A DNA stretch of 64,000 nt from CAYSUS01 sp964434165 (GTDB taxonomy: Bacteria > Planctomycetota > Planctomycetia > Pirellulales > Thermoguttaceae): the NCBI GenBank assembly GCA_964434165.1, contig CAYSUS010000013.1, positions 1-64,000 of the forward strand. The letters run 5' to 3'. Below, piece after piece: positions 15,466 to 24,984 of this stretch (positions are counted from its first letter, which is position 1; each line of letters begins with the position of its first letter). The notes beneath the pieces are model-generated. The model did no database searches, had not been told where the DNA came from, and was given only the letters and a program-made list of their open reading frames with translations. The translations under genes and the position numbers were made by a program.

Positions 15466-17814
15466 TCACCCGCCGCCGATCCACATCCCGACCTGGTAGG
15501 TGGCCAGGGCGCCGAGATAAGCCAGCACGGTCATGTAGGTGAAGGTGAACAGAGGCCACCGCCAACTGCCCGTCTCCTTGCGGATCACGGCCAGCGTGGC
15601 CGCACACTGGGCACAGAGCGCGAAGAAGACCATCAGCGACAGGGCCACCGGGATGTTGAAGACCTTGCGGTCGCTGTGGTCCCAGGTGGCGGTGTGCAGG
15701 GCGCCGTGAAGGCGCGTGGCCCCTTCGTCGGACTCGGGGTCGAGATCCTCGCCGAGGTTGTAGATCACGCCCAGCGTGGCCACCACGACCTCGCGCGCGG
15801 GGAACGAGGCGATCACGGCAGCGCCGATTCGCCAGTCCCATCCGAGCGGCCGGAAGAGGGGCTCGATTGCGCGCCCGGCCCGGCCCAGCAGGCTCTGCCG
15901 CTGATAGGCGCCGGCCAGCGCCCGGTCCAGATCCACCACTTCGTCGCGGATCCTCGAGCGCTCAGGGGAGTCGATCTCGTCAAGTCGCTCGGCCGCCAGG
16001 GCCAGTCGGGGCCCGAGCGGCGAAGCGCCCGCGGCCAGGTCCTGCGCCACGGCCTTCAAGTCGGCATCGCCGCCGGCCGCCTTGTCGATCCGCGCGCCCA
16101 GGTCGGCGGCTCGGGCGAGGAAGGAAGGCTCCACCTTCTCCGGTCGGTGCGGGTAGTAGAGCGCCGCCCAGACGAGGATCGACACGGCCAGGATGATCGT
16201 TCCGGCGCAGCGGAGGAACAGCCAGCCGCGCTGGAGCACGCGGTGGGCGACCATCGAGGGCGAGGGCCACTTGTAGCTGGGAAGCTCGAGCACGAACGGC
16301 GGCGTGCTGCCGCGGAGGATCGTCCGCTTCAGTACCAGGGCCACGATCACCGCGGTGACGATGCCCAGCAGGTACAGAGCCACCAGCACGAGCCCCTGCA
16401 GGTTCAACAGCCCATAGAAGTACGCGTGCTGCGGGATGAACGCGGCGATCAGCATGGCGTACACGGGAAGCCGCGCCGAGCAGGTCATCAGCGGCGCGAC
16501 GAGGATCGTGGTCAGGCGATCGCGCTCGTCCTCGATCACGCGCGCGGCCATGATGCCGGGGATGGCGCAGGCGAACGAGGACAGCATGGGGATGAACGAC
16601 TTGCCGCTCAGGCCCACGCGCGACATCAGCCGATCCATGAGAAAGGCGGCACGGCCCATGTAGCCGCAATCCTCGAGCACGGCAATGAAGAAGAACAGGA
16701 TGAGGATCTGCGGCATGAAGATCAGCACGCCGCCCACGCCTCCTACCACGCCGTCGACGAGCAGGCTCCGCAGCGCGCCGGGCCCCATCCAGGAGGCGAT
16801 CGAAGCGCCCACCAACTGCGTGCCGGCGTCGATCCACTGCATCACCGGCTGCGCCCAGACAAATACCGACTGGAACACGAGGATCATCAGCACCGCGAAG
16901 ATCAGCGTGCCCCACAGGCGGTGCGTGAGCACGTAGTCGATGCGGTCGGTGAGCGTCGTGCGGGGCGCGGCGGGCTGCACGACGACCCCGTCGAGGACGC
17001 CCTCGATCCACGCGTACCTGGAGGCGGTCTCGACTTCCGGGACCGCATGACCGGCCGCCGCCAGACGCGCCCGCGCCGCAGCGAGCTCCGCGGCCGCGGC
17101 CGCCCCATCACGGCCGAACAGCGTCCTTTGCAGGCAACCGCCGGTGTCGAGGATCAGCCGCTGCACCAGGCACCGCGGCAGAGGATCGTTGCTCTCCGCT
17201 CCCTGCCAGCGCGGCAGCGAGCGGGTTAGCCGCGTGACCTCGAGCTCGAAGGCCGCCGGCATGGGCGTACGGTGGCGCGCCGGCCCTTGCGCGACGGCCT
17301 TGACCAAGGCCGCCTTGAGGTCGGCGATGCCCAGGCGGCGGTTGGCCTGGGTGGCGACCACCGGCACGCCCAGGCGCGCTTCAAGCCGCTCGGCGCCGAC
17401 GTGCACGCCGCGGCTCCGGGCGACGTCGAGCATGTTCAGCGCGATGACGGTAGGCACGCCGAACTCCAGGATCTGACTCACGAGGTACAGATTGCGCTCC
17501 AGATTCCCGGCGTCCACGATGCACACCACCGCGTCCACCGGCGCGGTCCCTGGGGAGCGGCCGAGGAGCACGTCCACGGCGACCATCTCGTCACGGCTTC
17601 GCGGGCTGAGGCTGTACAGCCCGGGCAGATCGATAAGCTCGAAGCGGCGGCCATCGATGTCGGCCGTGCCCGTCTTCTTCTCGACGGTCACGCCGGGATA
17701 GTTGCCCACGCGTTGACGCACGCCGGCCAGGGCCGAGAAGAGGGTCGACTTTCCCGTGTTGGGATTGCCCACCAGGGCAACCGTCAGCGAGCGTTGCTTG
17801 ACCAGCACTGGCAT
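15466..17814 (-). CDS. feoB: Ferrous iron transporter FeoB
   Basis: GTP-gated Fe(II) importer in the inner membrane, 782 aa. The N-terminal G domain has G1 GNPNTGKST (residues 16-24), the GNYPGVTVE G2 region, G3 DLPG and G4 NMLD. A GDI-like helical segment (to about 260) precedes the transmembrane core. That core contains the two Gate motifs (ARLPVYAMLIAAF, FPAREVVVATLGVIY) and GKSFIPMLSSFACAIPGIM. An inserted hydrophilic segment near residues 550-630 is rich in Ala and Asp. The ATG at 17814 gives the standard N-terminus. It lies 62 bases downstream of feoA and is followed by the Cys-rich helper. Confidence 0.96.
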   Translation of the reverse strand: MPVLVKQRSLTVALVGNPNTGKSTLFSALAGVRQRVGNYPGVTVEKKTGTADIDGRRFELIDLPGLYSLSPRSRDEMVAVDVLLGRSPGTAPVDAVVCIVDAGNLERNLYLVSQILEFGVPTVIALNMLDVARSRGVHVGAERLEARLGVPVVATQANRRLGIADLKAALVKAVAQGPARHRTPMPAAFELEVTRLTRSLPRWQGAESNDPLPRCLVQRLILDTGGCLQRTLFGRDGAAAAAELAAARARLAAAGHAVPEVETASRYAWIEGVLDGVVVQPAAPRTTLTDRIDYVLTHRLWGTLIFAVLMILVFQSVFVWAQPVMQWIDAGTQLVGASIASWMGPGALRSLLVDGVVGGVGGVLIFMPQILILFFFIAVLEDCGYMGRAAFLMDRLMSRVGLSGKSFIPMLSSFACAIPGIMAARVIEDERDRLTTILVAPLMTCSARLPVYAMLIAAFIPQHAYFYGLLNLQGLVLVALYLLGIVTAVIVALVLKRTILRGSTPPFVLELPSYKWPSPSMVAHRVLQRGWLFLRCAGTIILAVSILVWAALYYPHRPEKVEPSFLARAADLGARIDKAAGGDADLKAVAQDLAAGASPLGPRLALAAERLDEIDSPERSRIRDEVVDLDRALAGAYQRQSLLGRAGRAIEPLFRPLGWDWRIGAAVIASFPAREVVVATLGVIYNLGEDLDPESDEGATRLHGALHTATWDHSDRKVFNIPVALSLMVFFALCAQCAATLAVIRKETGSWRWPLFTFTYMTVLAYLGALATYQVGMWIGGG

Positions 17815-17876
17815 CGCGGCAGCCGCGTCCAGCGCGGCTGCGAGAGGTCACCGCCTCACGGGACCGCGCGGGCAGG

Positions 17877-18116
17877 TTAGACGGACATCGTCACGGGGCG
17901 GACCATGACTTGCAGACGGTGGTCGGACCGGATGCACACCTTGTTGCCCGACACCCGAATAATGCAGGGGTTTCCGGATCGGAAGACCTCGATCCGCGAT
18001 CCGCCGCGAAGTCCCAGTTCGTGCAGGCGGTGCACGTGGTCGGGCAGCCCGAACACCAGGCCGATGTCGGCCGACTGCCCGGCTTTCAAATGGTCCAAGG
18101 CAACGAGGCGATCCAC
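17877..18116 (-). CDS. feoA: Ferrous iron transport protein FeoA
   Basis: 79-aa SH3-like protein that supports FeoB. The typical core is visible: LDHLKAGQSADIGLV, RLHELGLRGGSRIEVF, NPCIIRVSGNKVCIRSD. The start is GTG at 18114-18116, which gives the expected length. It is the first gene of the feo operon. Upstream lie a TTGCGG/TAGAAT promoter and a 17-bp Fur-like inverted repeat covering the predicted transcript start. Confidence 0.92.
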   Translation of the reverse strand: MDRLVALDHLKAGQSADIGLVFGLPDHVHRLHELGLRGGSRIEVFRSGNPCIIRVSGNKVCIRSDHRLQVMVRPVTMSV

Positions 18117-18158
18117 GGGGAGGGCCCCCTTGGGGGGAGAGCAGGTGTGAAGCCGGGA

Positions 18159-18175
18159 TTGAGAATCAATCTCAA
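18159..18175. promoter_or_regulatory. Fur-like operator of the feo operon
   Basis: Inverted repeat TTGAGA (18159-18164), five bases ATCAA, TCTCAA (18170-18175). Read as the 7-1-7 Fur pattern it is TGAGAAT-C-AATCTCA, one position from a perfect dyad. It lies 43 bases upstream of feoA and overlaps the predicted transcript start, a suitable place for iron-dependent repression. Confidence 0.6.
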
Positions 18176-18182
18176 CATCGAC

Positions 18183-18211
18183 ATTCTACGTTTCCCCGAT
18201 GAGCCCCGCAA
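18183..18211 (-). promoter_or_regulatory. Sigma-70 promoter of the feo operon
   Basis: Minus-strand TTGCGG (18211-18206), 17-base spacer, TAGAAT (18188-18183). The predicted start falls near 18176, at the edge of the Fur-like dyad. Confidence 0.5.
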
Positions 18212-18263
18212 GAGCAAAACCCCTCTTTGGCGAAAAAACGAAATCCCCGGCACCGCACCCGCG

Positions 18264-19376
18264 TCAGGCCTTTGGCGGCTGGGGTGGGTTGAGCGACGGT
18301 TTACGCCACACCAGGTCGCGCAAGGCCCTCAGACCCCGGAGGATCAGCCGGCCCGTGAGCAGGTCTTCGGTGATCGTGGCCGTCTTCCCGGAGTAGTTGT
18401 TCCAGACGGCCTCGATGTAGGGCTTGCTGGTGTCGGCCAGCACGCGGTAGATACCCCGCTTTTGGATGTCACCGAGTGCATCCCGATAGTGGTCGATGAC
18501 GTGGCGGTCGAAGAGAGTGCCCGCCGCCCGGCACGCCGAGATCGCCCCCCGTCCCACGTTGGCGATCTTGTCGAGGGAATAGAGCGTCACGGCCCCCGAA
18601 ACGGCCAGCGGATTGACGCCCTGCTCCCGGGCGATCTGGTGCATGTCGGTCCAAAGCTTCGCGACCTCGGACTGGGGCAGGACCCTCGTGGGATCCATGC
18701 ACGCCACGGCCCTGCGGGTCTCCTCGACGGTTTCCTTCAGGCCATCCACCGAGAGCGGCGGCGTGTCGAACAGCGACGCGGTGCACTTGCTCGCCTGGGC
18801 CACGGCCTCCACGAAGTCGTCCACGTTGTGGATCGTCGAGGTCTCGTCGATCACCCCATGCTGCTTGAGCTCGTCGGCCAGTTCCTCGATGAAAGCATGC
18901 GACCCGTACGCCACGTCGCTGACCACCGCCAGAAGCAGCATGGGCGAGAGGTGCAGCGTGGCCATGCTTCCCATCTCGACGAAGTTGCCCACCGCCTTGC
19001 GCGCGACGAAATTCTCGACCTTCCCCGCTCCGGCAGCATCCTCCTGGCGAGCGACCCCGCCCACGTCCTCCGCCATGAAGTCGAGTGTCTGGCGCACGAA
19101 CGTCGAATAGACCTTGGAGCTCTGGAAGGCCTGAGGCACGAGCAGGCCGGCCCCCTCGCGGAGCGCCCCGCCGACCACGCCCGAAGCGGTCCGCACCGTG
19201 CGCTCGGGCAGCGAGAGCGTGTACAGCAGGAAGTCCCGCACCGGCCCGAGCCCGGGGTCTTGCTCTTCCGCAGGCGGCGACGCGTCGTGCCGCGGCGGCG
19301 ACGTGGCATCCGATTCCAGCGGCGGCTCTTGGGAGGACGGCTCCGGGGCAGGGGCCCCATGGCTTTCCGGTTCCAT
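18264..19376 (-). CDS. Unknown protein with Pro-rich N-terminus
   Basis: 370 aa, not recognised. The first 45 residues are Pro/Glu/Ser-rich and probably disordered. The rest is predicted mostly helical with a moderately hydrophobic segment near residues 140-160 (MATLHLSPMLLLAVVSDVAYGS), too short on flanking signals to call a transmembrane protein with confidence. Repeated helices follow (IHNVDDFVEAVAQASKC, VDGLKETVEETRRAVACM). The ATG at 19376 has GGGAG six bases upstream; a GTG 12 bases earlier is less well placed. It lies 147 bases before feoA in the same direction. It is probably a lineage-restricted protein. Confidence 0.7.
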   Translation of the reverse strand: MEPESHGAPAPEPSSQEPPLESDATSPPRHDASPPAEEQDPGLGPVRDFLLYTLSLPERTVRTASGVVGGALREGAGLLVPQAFQSSKVYSTFVRQTLDFMAEDVGGVARQEDAAGAGKVENFVARKAVGNFVEMGSMATLHLSPMLLLAVVSDVAYGSHAFIEELADELKQHGVIDETSTIHNVDDFVEAVAQASKCTASLFDTPPLSVDGLKETVEETRRAVACMDPTRVLPQSEVAKLWTDMHQIAREQGVNPLAVSGAVTLYSLDKIANVGRGAISACRAAGTLFDRHVIDHYRDALGDIQKRGIYRVLADTSKPYIEAVWNNYSGKTATITEDLLTGRLILRGLRALRDLVWRKPSLNPPQPPKA

Positions 19377-19559
19377 GACAACTCCCACGCGCGCCAGGAG
19401 AGGACCAGGGTAAAGGCATCGCCCTCCCCTTTCCCTCTGAGCCGGGGCAGGGCACCGAGGGGCCGGGGTTGATGGGGCCTCAAACCTTGAGGCAACCTCC
19501 CGCGCACTCCGACCCGAGGAGCGGGCGCGCTCAACTCCTCAAACGGTCTTCGTCCCGCT

Positions 19560-21683
19560 CTACGGGATCTTGACTGTGGATGCGGCGATGACGGCGACGG
19601 GATCGCTTCCCTGGTATCCGCCCAGGGTCCGGCCCGGTTCATCGACGATGGCTCCCAGGACCGCCACGCGGTCTCCCTCCGCGGCGGGCAGCGATCCGCG
19701 ACTGAGCAGCGGCACGGTCTTGTCGGATCCGGCCAGGGTCACCTCGGCCACGTGCCACGCGCCTTGCTGCTTCAACGGACCGAGCTTGCCGGCCAGCATC
19801 ACACCCATGCTCAGCCGCGCCATGTCATCCAAGCGCCCGCCTGCCAGCTCGCCAATTCCGCCCGGTCTGGTCGGATCAGCAACCAGTTGCTCAAGCAAGT
19901 TGCGCGCGGCCCGCTTCCGGTCGCCCAACTGGTTCTCCTCGTCGGAGCCCGCGACAAAGGTCAGCCTCTCGCCCAGGTCGCAGAACTTGGCGTAGAGGCC
20001 CTCGTCGAGCTTTGCGACTCCGGTCCCCCCGCACATCTCGCACGGCGTGGTGACCTCCTTGGCGACCTCCTTCTTCTTGCCGTCTCCGTCCACGATTTCG
20101 GTCTTCGTCTCAGTGACCTGCCCCTCGCCTTTGCAGGCCGGACAGCTCAACGACTCGCTGACAGTCTTCAGCGCGGCCCCCAGGTCGGCGGCCGAGTAGG
20201 TCGGGGCCCCCACGAGGTCGATCTTCTCCGGCTCCTTTTGGGCCTTGGCGTCCGGCTTTTTCTTCGCCTTCTTTCCAGGCTTTCGCTTCGGCGACTTCTT
20301 CGCCGACGCCTCGTTCGCCTCGTCCGGGGGCGGGATGTCCGGCCAAGGCTTGTCCACCTTGGATCGGCCGTCGTCCGTGCCGCGGTTCGAGGCCGCGTCG
20401 CCCTGTTTCCCCGACTTGTCTTTCCCGGAGGCACCCTCGCCGTCGGCGGCGTCGGCCACCGTCTCGTCCGCGCCGAACAGCATCCACGGCGGCATCCAAT
20501 CCGGGGCGTGCTTGTAGGTGTGCTTCACCCCCGGCAGGTAGATCTCACCAAAGTCGAACCGGGACCCGCCGAAGAGGTTCAGCAGGTAGTAACCCAGAAA
20601 CAGGCCGAACGCCCCGCCCAGCACCACCTCGAGCATGTGCCGCACCGGGTGCTTCTCTTTGCCCTTGGGCCTCGGCCGGGCGGCCATGCCGACCGGAGCC
20701 GCCCCACCCTCGACCGTCGTGTCCTGCACGGCGAAGCCGCTGAAGTCGAATCCCCCGGCGGCGGCTTCCTCGGCCTCGGCAGTCGCGGCCTCGGCAGCCT
20801 CGGCTTCTTCCTGGGAGATCGCACGGAGCAGGTTCTGGCGCACGATCATCGCGGCGGCCACCGCACCGATCGGCTCACCCGTCCCGGCCACCACCAGCTC
20901 GCTCAAGTGGAATCCCTCTTCCTCGCCCGGCCCACGCACCAGCGGGTCCAGATCCAAAGGCGGCGTTTCTTCCTCGGCCGCTTCTTCCTCGCGAGCTTCT
21001 CCTTCAGCGGCTTCCTCCGCTTGTTCGCCCTCGGAGGGTTCGCCTTCCGCCTGGGGTTCCTCCGTCTCACCTTCACCTGCGTCTTCTTCCGCGCCGGATT
21101 CGGGCCCGGTCTCCACTCCTTCCGCGGAAACGGCCGCTTCCGCTGTCTCCGCTGTCTCCGCTGTCCTCTGCTCCTCGGGCCGGTCTTCGGCCGAGACAGC
21201 CGCGGAATCCCCCTCGTCGACGTCGATCGGCTCCTCCGGCGCCATGGCGCCCGACTCGGATGCCTGGTCCGAGGCCGGCCCCTCGGCCCCGGCGTACGCC
21301 GGCTCGGGCATTACCGCTTTGACGGCATCGGGCGTTTCATGCTCGGGGGGCGCCTGATCGGCCACCCTTTGGCCTCCCGCGGGCTCCCGTTCGCGGTCGT
21401 CTTCCGAGCCGACTTCCGCGTCGGCCGAATCCGCCACCGCGGCCACGGGCACGAGCTCCGGCAGGTCCTCCGAATGGGACTCACCGCCCGGTCCGCCCTC
21501 CAGGGTCCTCAGGAACGACATCGTGCTTTCGGCGTCCCCCGATATGCCGGCTGGCTCGCGCGGCACCTCGCTCAAGGGGAACTCGGCCTCGCACAAAGGA
21601 CAACGCACGCTGGCCGAGTCCTCGAGGTCTTCGGGGACCGTGACCGGCTGGGAGCACTTGGGACAGGTGGAAGGATGGGACAT
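19560..21683 (-). CDS. Zinc-ribbon / DnaJ-type Cys-repeat membrane protein
   Basis: 707 aa with a modular layout. An N-terminal zinc ribbon (CPKCSQPVTV ... CPLCEAEF, residues 8-37) is followed by about 230 residues of very acidic Glu/Ala-rich sequence. One membrane helix comes next (about residue 350: VVLGGAFGLFLGYYLLNLF), then a Lys/Pro-rich linker. Two CxxCxGxG units of the DnaJ central-domain type follow (CPACKGEG, CEMCGGTG). The C-terminal domain may be OB- or SH3-like (PLLSRGSLPAAEGDRVAVLG). The ATG at 21683 has GAGGAGG four bases upstream. Architectures of this sort are common among planctomycete proteins of unknown role; a membrane-tethered scaffold or redox sensor is conceivable. Confidence 0.8.
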   Translation of the reverse strand: MSHPSTCPKCSQPVTVPEDLEDSASVRCPLCEAEFPLSEVPREPAGISGDAESTMSFLRTLEGGPGGESHSEDLPELVPVAAVADSADAEVGSEDDREREPAGGQRVADQAPPEHETPDAVKAVMPEPAYAGAEGPASDQASESGAMAPEEPIDVDEGDSAAVSAEDRPEEQRTAETAETAEAAVSAEGVETGPESGAEEDAGEGETEEPQAEGEPSEGEQAEEAAEGEAREEEAAEEETPPLDLDPLVRGPGEEEGFHLSELVVAGTGEPIGAVAAAMIVRQNLLRAISQEEAEAAEAATAEAEEAAAGGFDFSGFAVQDTTVEGGAAPVGMAARPRPKGKEKHPVRHMLEVVLGGAFGLFLGYYLLNLFGGSRFDFGEIYLPGVKHTYKHAPDWMPPWMLFGADETVADAADGEGASGKDKSGKQGDAASNRGTDDGRSKVDKPWPDIPPPDEANEASAKKSPKRKPGKKAKKKPDAKAQKEPEKIDLVGAPTYSAADLGAALKTVSESLSCPACKGEGQVTETKTEIVDGDGKKKEVAKEVTTPCEMCGGTGVAKLDEGLYAKFCDLGERLTFVAGSDEENQLGDRKRAARNLLEQLVADPTRPGGIGELAGGRLDDMARLSMGVMLAGKLGPLKQQGAWHVAEVTLAGSDKTVPLLSRGSLPAAEGDRVAVLGAIVDEPGRTLGGYQGSDPVAVIAASTVKIP

Positions 21684-21894
21684 GGTGCCTCCTCAATGTG
21701 TTCCTGTATCCGGACGGCGATCCTGCAGAAGTCTGGCTGCCAAGGAAGGGATGCCGGCCACCAGGGGGAGCCGGCGGTTGCCCCCGTTGCGGCGCCGGTC
21801 CGGGTTTCCCACCGCCCGCCGCAGCGTCCAGTTTAAGTCGGTCCCCAAGCCTTTGCCAGCGGCGGAAGCGTCCCCAACGCGGCCAATCCCAGGA

Positions 21895-23418
21895 TCAGAG
21901 CCCGTACAGGGGCCCGAATCGGCCTTCCAGATGGCGCATCAGCGGGTCTGCCGACAGGGCCCGGCCGGTGACCTGCCGGGCGAGCTCCGCCGCCGAGTAG
22001 CGCCGGCCCTGGCGGTGGATGCGCTCGCGGAGCCAGTCGAGAAGCGGCCGGAACTCGCCCCGGGCGAACATCGGCCCCAGGCCACCCAGTTCCGCGTCGG
22101 CCTTCTCGAAAAACTGCGCGGCGTGCATGTTGCCCAGGGCATAGGTGGGGAAGTAGCCCACCAGTCCGCCCGACCAGTGGACGTCCTGAAGCACGCCCTG
22201 CGTATCGTCCGGGGGCTCGATTCCCAGGTATTGACGATACTTCTCGTTCCACGCCCCGGGCAGATCGCTCGGCCGGAGGTCGTCGTCCAGAAGCGCCTGC
22301 TCCAACTCGAAGCGGACGAGGATGTGCAGGTTGTAGGTAGCCTCGTCCGCCTCGGTGCGGATCAAGGACGGGCGCACGTCGTTGACCGCGAAATAGAATG
22401 CCTCGAGGGGCACGTCGCCCAGGGCTTGGGGGAAACGCCTCTGGGCCTCGGGGAAAAAGTGATCCCAGAACGGCCGGCTCCGCCCGACCAGGTTCTCCCA
22501 CAGCCGCGACTGCGACTCGTGAATCCCCAGGGAAAGCAGGGAGGAATTGCCCAGCGGCAGTCCGTACTGGTCCTTGCGCAAGCCCTGGTCGTAGAGCCCG
22601 TGGCCGGCCTCGTGGAGGATGCCGAACAGGGCCCCGCCGAACGCACGCTCGTCGTAGCGCGTGCAGAGCCGGCAATCGTACGGTCCGAGGTCCGTGCAAA
22701 ACGGGTGCACCGTGACGTCGAGTCGCCCGGCGGTGAAATCGAACCCGATCGCGGCCGCGACGGCCCTGCCGAACGCCTCCTGGTCGGCCACGGGATACGC
22801 TCTCGCAAGGAGGGAGGAGTCGGGCCGTCGATCGCTGCCGGCGATCCGCTCCACCAGCGGCACGAGCCGCTCGCGAAGCCCCGCCAGGGCTTGCGCCACG
22901 TCGGCGGTTCGGGCTTCAGGCTCGTAGTCGTCCAGGAGCGCGTCGTAGCGGCACTCTGGATAGCCGAGCGCGTCGGCCTCCTCGCGCTTGAGCCGATAGG
23001 TCTTCTCCATCACGGGCAGGAACGACGCGAAGTCGTTGCTCGCCCGGGCCGCCTCCCATACGTTCTGCCCCCGCGAGGCGGTCCGCGCCAGTTCCTCGAC
23101 CAGCGTCTGGGGCAACTTGGCGCGCTTTTCGTATTGCCGCCTGAGCAGCCGGATCGTCACGGCCTCGTCGCTCGCCGGGTCCTCGGCCAGGCTGCTCTCG
23201 GCCAGCGCGGCCAGCCACTCGCCCCGCTTGGGATCAACCTGGCGGCGGTGGATCATGCCGGCCAGGAGAGTCAACTGCTCGGAGCGGTACTCGGCTGCGG
23301 CCGGCGGCATCATGGTGCGCTCGTCCCAGGCCAGCGCCGATTCCACGGAGGCCAGAATCGCCGTCTCGCGGTCGTACCGGCAGAGCGTCTCGTATAGCGA
23401 TTGCGCGTCGTTGGCCAT
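21895..23418 (-). CDS. Carboxypeptidase Taq, M32 family
   Basis: Zinc metallocarboxypeptidase, 507 aa, normal length. The zinc motif HEAGH is at residues 269-273 (ILHEAGHGLYDQGL), with the downstream Glu in GIHESQSRLWENLVGRS. Family markers include SALAWDERTMMPP near the start, the TVHPFCTDLGPYDCRLCTRY block and FFPTYALGNMHAAQFF. M32 enzymes remove C-terminal residues from peptides in the cytoplasm. No signal peptide is present. It is transcribed toward the zinc-ribbon gene, with 211 bases between them that hold nothing recognisable. Confidence 0.95.
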   Translation of the reverse strand: MANDAQSLYETLCRYDRETAILASVESALAWDERTMMPPAAAEYRSEQLTLLAGMIHRRQVDPKRGEWLAALAESSLAEDPASDEAVTIRLLRRQYEKRAKLPQTLVEELARTASRGQNVWEAARASNDFASFLPVMEKTYRLKREEADALGYPECRYDALLDDYEPEARTADVAQALAGLRERLVPLVERIAGSDRRPDSSLLARAYPVADQEAFGRAVAAAIGFDFTAGRLDVTVHPFCTDLGPYDCRLCTRYDERAFGGALFGILHEAGHGLYDQGLRKDQYGLPLGNSSLLSLGIHESQSRLWENLVGRSRPFWDHFFPEAQRRFPQALGDVPLEAFYFAVNDVRPSLIRTEADEATYNLHILVRFELEQALLDDDLRPSDLPGAWNEKYRQYLGIEPPDDTQGVLQDVHWSGGLVGYFPTYALGNMHAAQFFEKADAELGGLGPMFARGEFRPLLDWLRERIHRQGRRYSAAELARQVTGRALSADPLMRHLEGRFGPLYGL

Positions 23419-23567
23419 AAGGCGACAGCCTACCGGGAACCTTCACGGGGGACAAGGGTCCGGCGGTGACCGCCCGGCGGCAGCGTGGCCTGGCACTCGG
23501 GGCGCCGAAGCGGAGGCCGCGGCTTCGAAACGCCCGGCCGGATGCGCGGCGTGCGAGACGCGCCGGA

Positions 23568-23855
23568 TCAGTAGCCGAGACTATGCTCGATCTGAGTGCT
23601 CTTCTCGGAGAGCCCGGCTCGGCCGGTGCTGCCGTTGCCGCTGCGATACTCTCGGCAGAACTCCGACATCTCGTTTTCCTGGAAGCCCTCCCCGCGGAGG
23701 TTGAGCCTGGTCGCTTCGCAGCCGGATGCAAGGAGGCACGCCCCCACGACGGTCGCGGTCGTCCAGCGGACGAGCGGGGCGCGGCCGTTTCGGGCCCGTC
23801 GCACGGGCAGGCGGACGTCGCCGGGAAGTCGCTCGGGCAGGTCGAGTTGGGGCAT
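23568..23855 (-). CDS. Small putative lipoprotein
   Basis: 95 aa, function unknown. An unusually long basic N-region (about 30 residues) precedes a hydrophobic core and a lipobox-like LLASGC (Cys near residue 46), suggesting a lipoprotein. The mature part is short and polar (LNLRGEGFQENEMSEFCREYRS, then a Ser/Gly-rich end). An internal start closer to the hydrophobic core is possible, but no better ribosome site was found. It lies alone between the M32 gene and the divergent bshB1-like gene. Confidence 0.55.
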   Translation of the reverse strand: MPQLDLPERLPGDVRLPVRRARNGRAPLVRWTTATVVGACLLASGCEATRLNLRGEGFQENEMSEFCREYRSGNGSTGRAGLSEKSTQIEHSLGY

Positions 23856-24057
23856 GGCGTGGACCCGAGAAGTCGTGCTTCAGAACAGGGGCCGGGAGTG
23901 TGCCAAAGTGGGGCCCCGGTGTCCAGCCCAGTTGATTCTCGATTGGGTGTGGGGGAGGATTTGTAACCGGCCCCTCGGGGGTTCCCCGGGCCTTCGGGGG
24001 GTCGGCCGCGTCCCGTTCCGGAGGTCCACGACCGACTCGAAACATGAAATGCGCTTT

Positions 24058-24750
24058 ATGAGCCTCGACGTTCTTGTCATCGCGCCTCATCCCGACGATG
24101 CCGAACTGGGGATGGCCGGCACCATTCTGAAATTGCAGGCCGAGGGCCGCCTCGTCGGCGTGCTCGACCTGACCGATGGCGAACCTACGCCACGGGGCGA
24201 TCCCCAGACGCGGGCGCGGGAGACCGCCGCGGCTACCGAGATCCTTGGGCTGGCGTGGCGCGAGAACCTCGGTCTGCCGAACCGGACTTTGGAGCCGACG
24301 CTCGACGCCCGGGCAAGGCTGGCGGCCGTGATCCGCCGTACGCGCCCGCGGTGGCTGTTCGCCCCCTACTGGATCGACGCCCATCCCGATCACATCGCCG
24401 CCACACAACTGGTCGAGGCGGCGCGGTTCTGGTCGAAGCTCACGAAGACCGACCTGCCCGGCGTGCCTCACTATCCGGAGCGGATCTTCTACTACTACTG
24501 CGTGCACCTGCGAATCGTGCCGCAGCCGGCGTTCATCGTGGACATCTCGGAGTTCTGGGAGAAGAAGCAGGCGGCGATCGCCTCTTATCGCAGCCAGTTC
24601 GTTGAGGGCCGATCCCCGGAGCCGCCCTCCTTCCTCGACCGGCTTCGCGACCAGGCGGCCACTTGGGGATTTGTTATTAGCAGGCCATACGGCGAGCCCT
24701 TCGCCAGCCGCGAGCCCGTCGGTCTTGCCGGGCTGGGGGGACTGATCTGA
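24058..24750 (+). CDS. bshB1: LmbE-family deacetylase, BshB1-like
   Basis: Zinc-dependent N-acetylglucosaminyl-malate deacetylase-like enzyme, the second step of bacillithiol synthesis. 230 aa. Zinc ligands are visible in APHPDDAEL (His11, Asp14) and DAHPDH (His109 region). The pattern matches BshB1 rather than general LmbE proteins: LDLTDGEPTPRGDPQTRARE, LGLAWRENLGLPN, IFYYYCVHL and FIVDISEFWEKKQAAIASYRSQF. The ATG at 24058 begins the core strand; another in-frame ATG lies nine bases upstream. No bshA or bshC is in this window, so a thiol-synthesis role depends on those genes being elsewhere. Confidence 0.83.
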   Translation: MSLDVLVIAPHPDDAELGMAGTILKLQAEGRLVGVLDLTDGEPTPRGDPQTRARETAAATEILGLAWRENLGLPNRTLEPTLDARARLAAVIRRTRPRWLFAPYWIDAHPDHIAATQLVEAARFWSKLTKTDLPGVPHYPERIFYYYCVHLRIVPQPAFIVDISEFWEKKQAAIASYRSQFVEGRSPEPPSFLDRLRDQAATWGFVISRPYGEPFASREPVGLAGLGGLI

Positions 24751-24984
24751 CGGGCGAGCGCCTTGCCCGCCTCACGGGACGGGGCCGGTGCGTCCCAGGC
24801 CGCGTCCGCAAACGGCGCGAGGCGCGATGCCGATCGCTTGCCGCCGGTGCGGCGTTTCGGTAGCCTCAATCGTGAAGGGGCCGGCCGGACGACGCGACGT
24901 CCTGATCCATTCCCATCCTACGCCTTCCGGCGCGGCCCGCGGGAGTTCTCCGTATTCGTCCTGCATGCCGCGTCGAGGTGGGCC

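Noticed and set aside
14647..17229. 860-codon open frame on the plus strand opposite feoB
   Set aside because: Antisense shadow of feoB caused by high GC; its composition is low-complexity His/Arg/Gln-rich with no domain.
19752..21836. 694-codon plus-strand frame opposite the zinc-ribbon gene
   Set aside because: Shadow frame; Leu/Arg-rich with no start signal.
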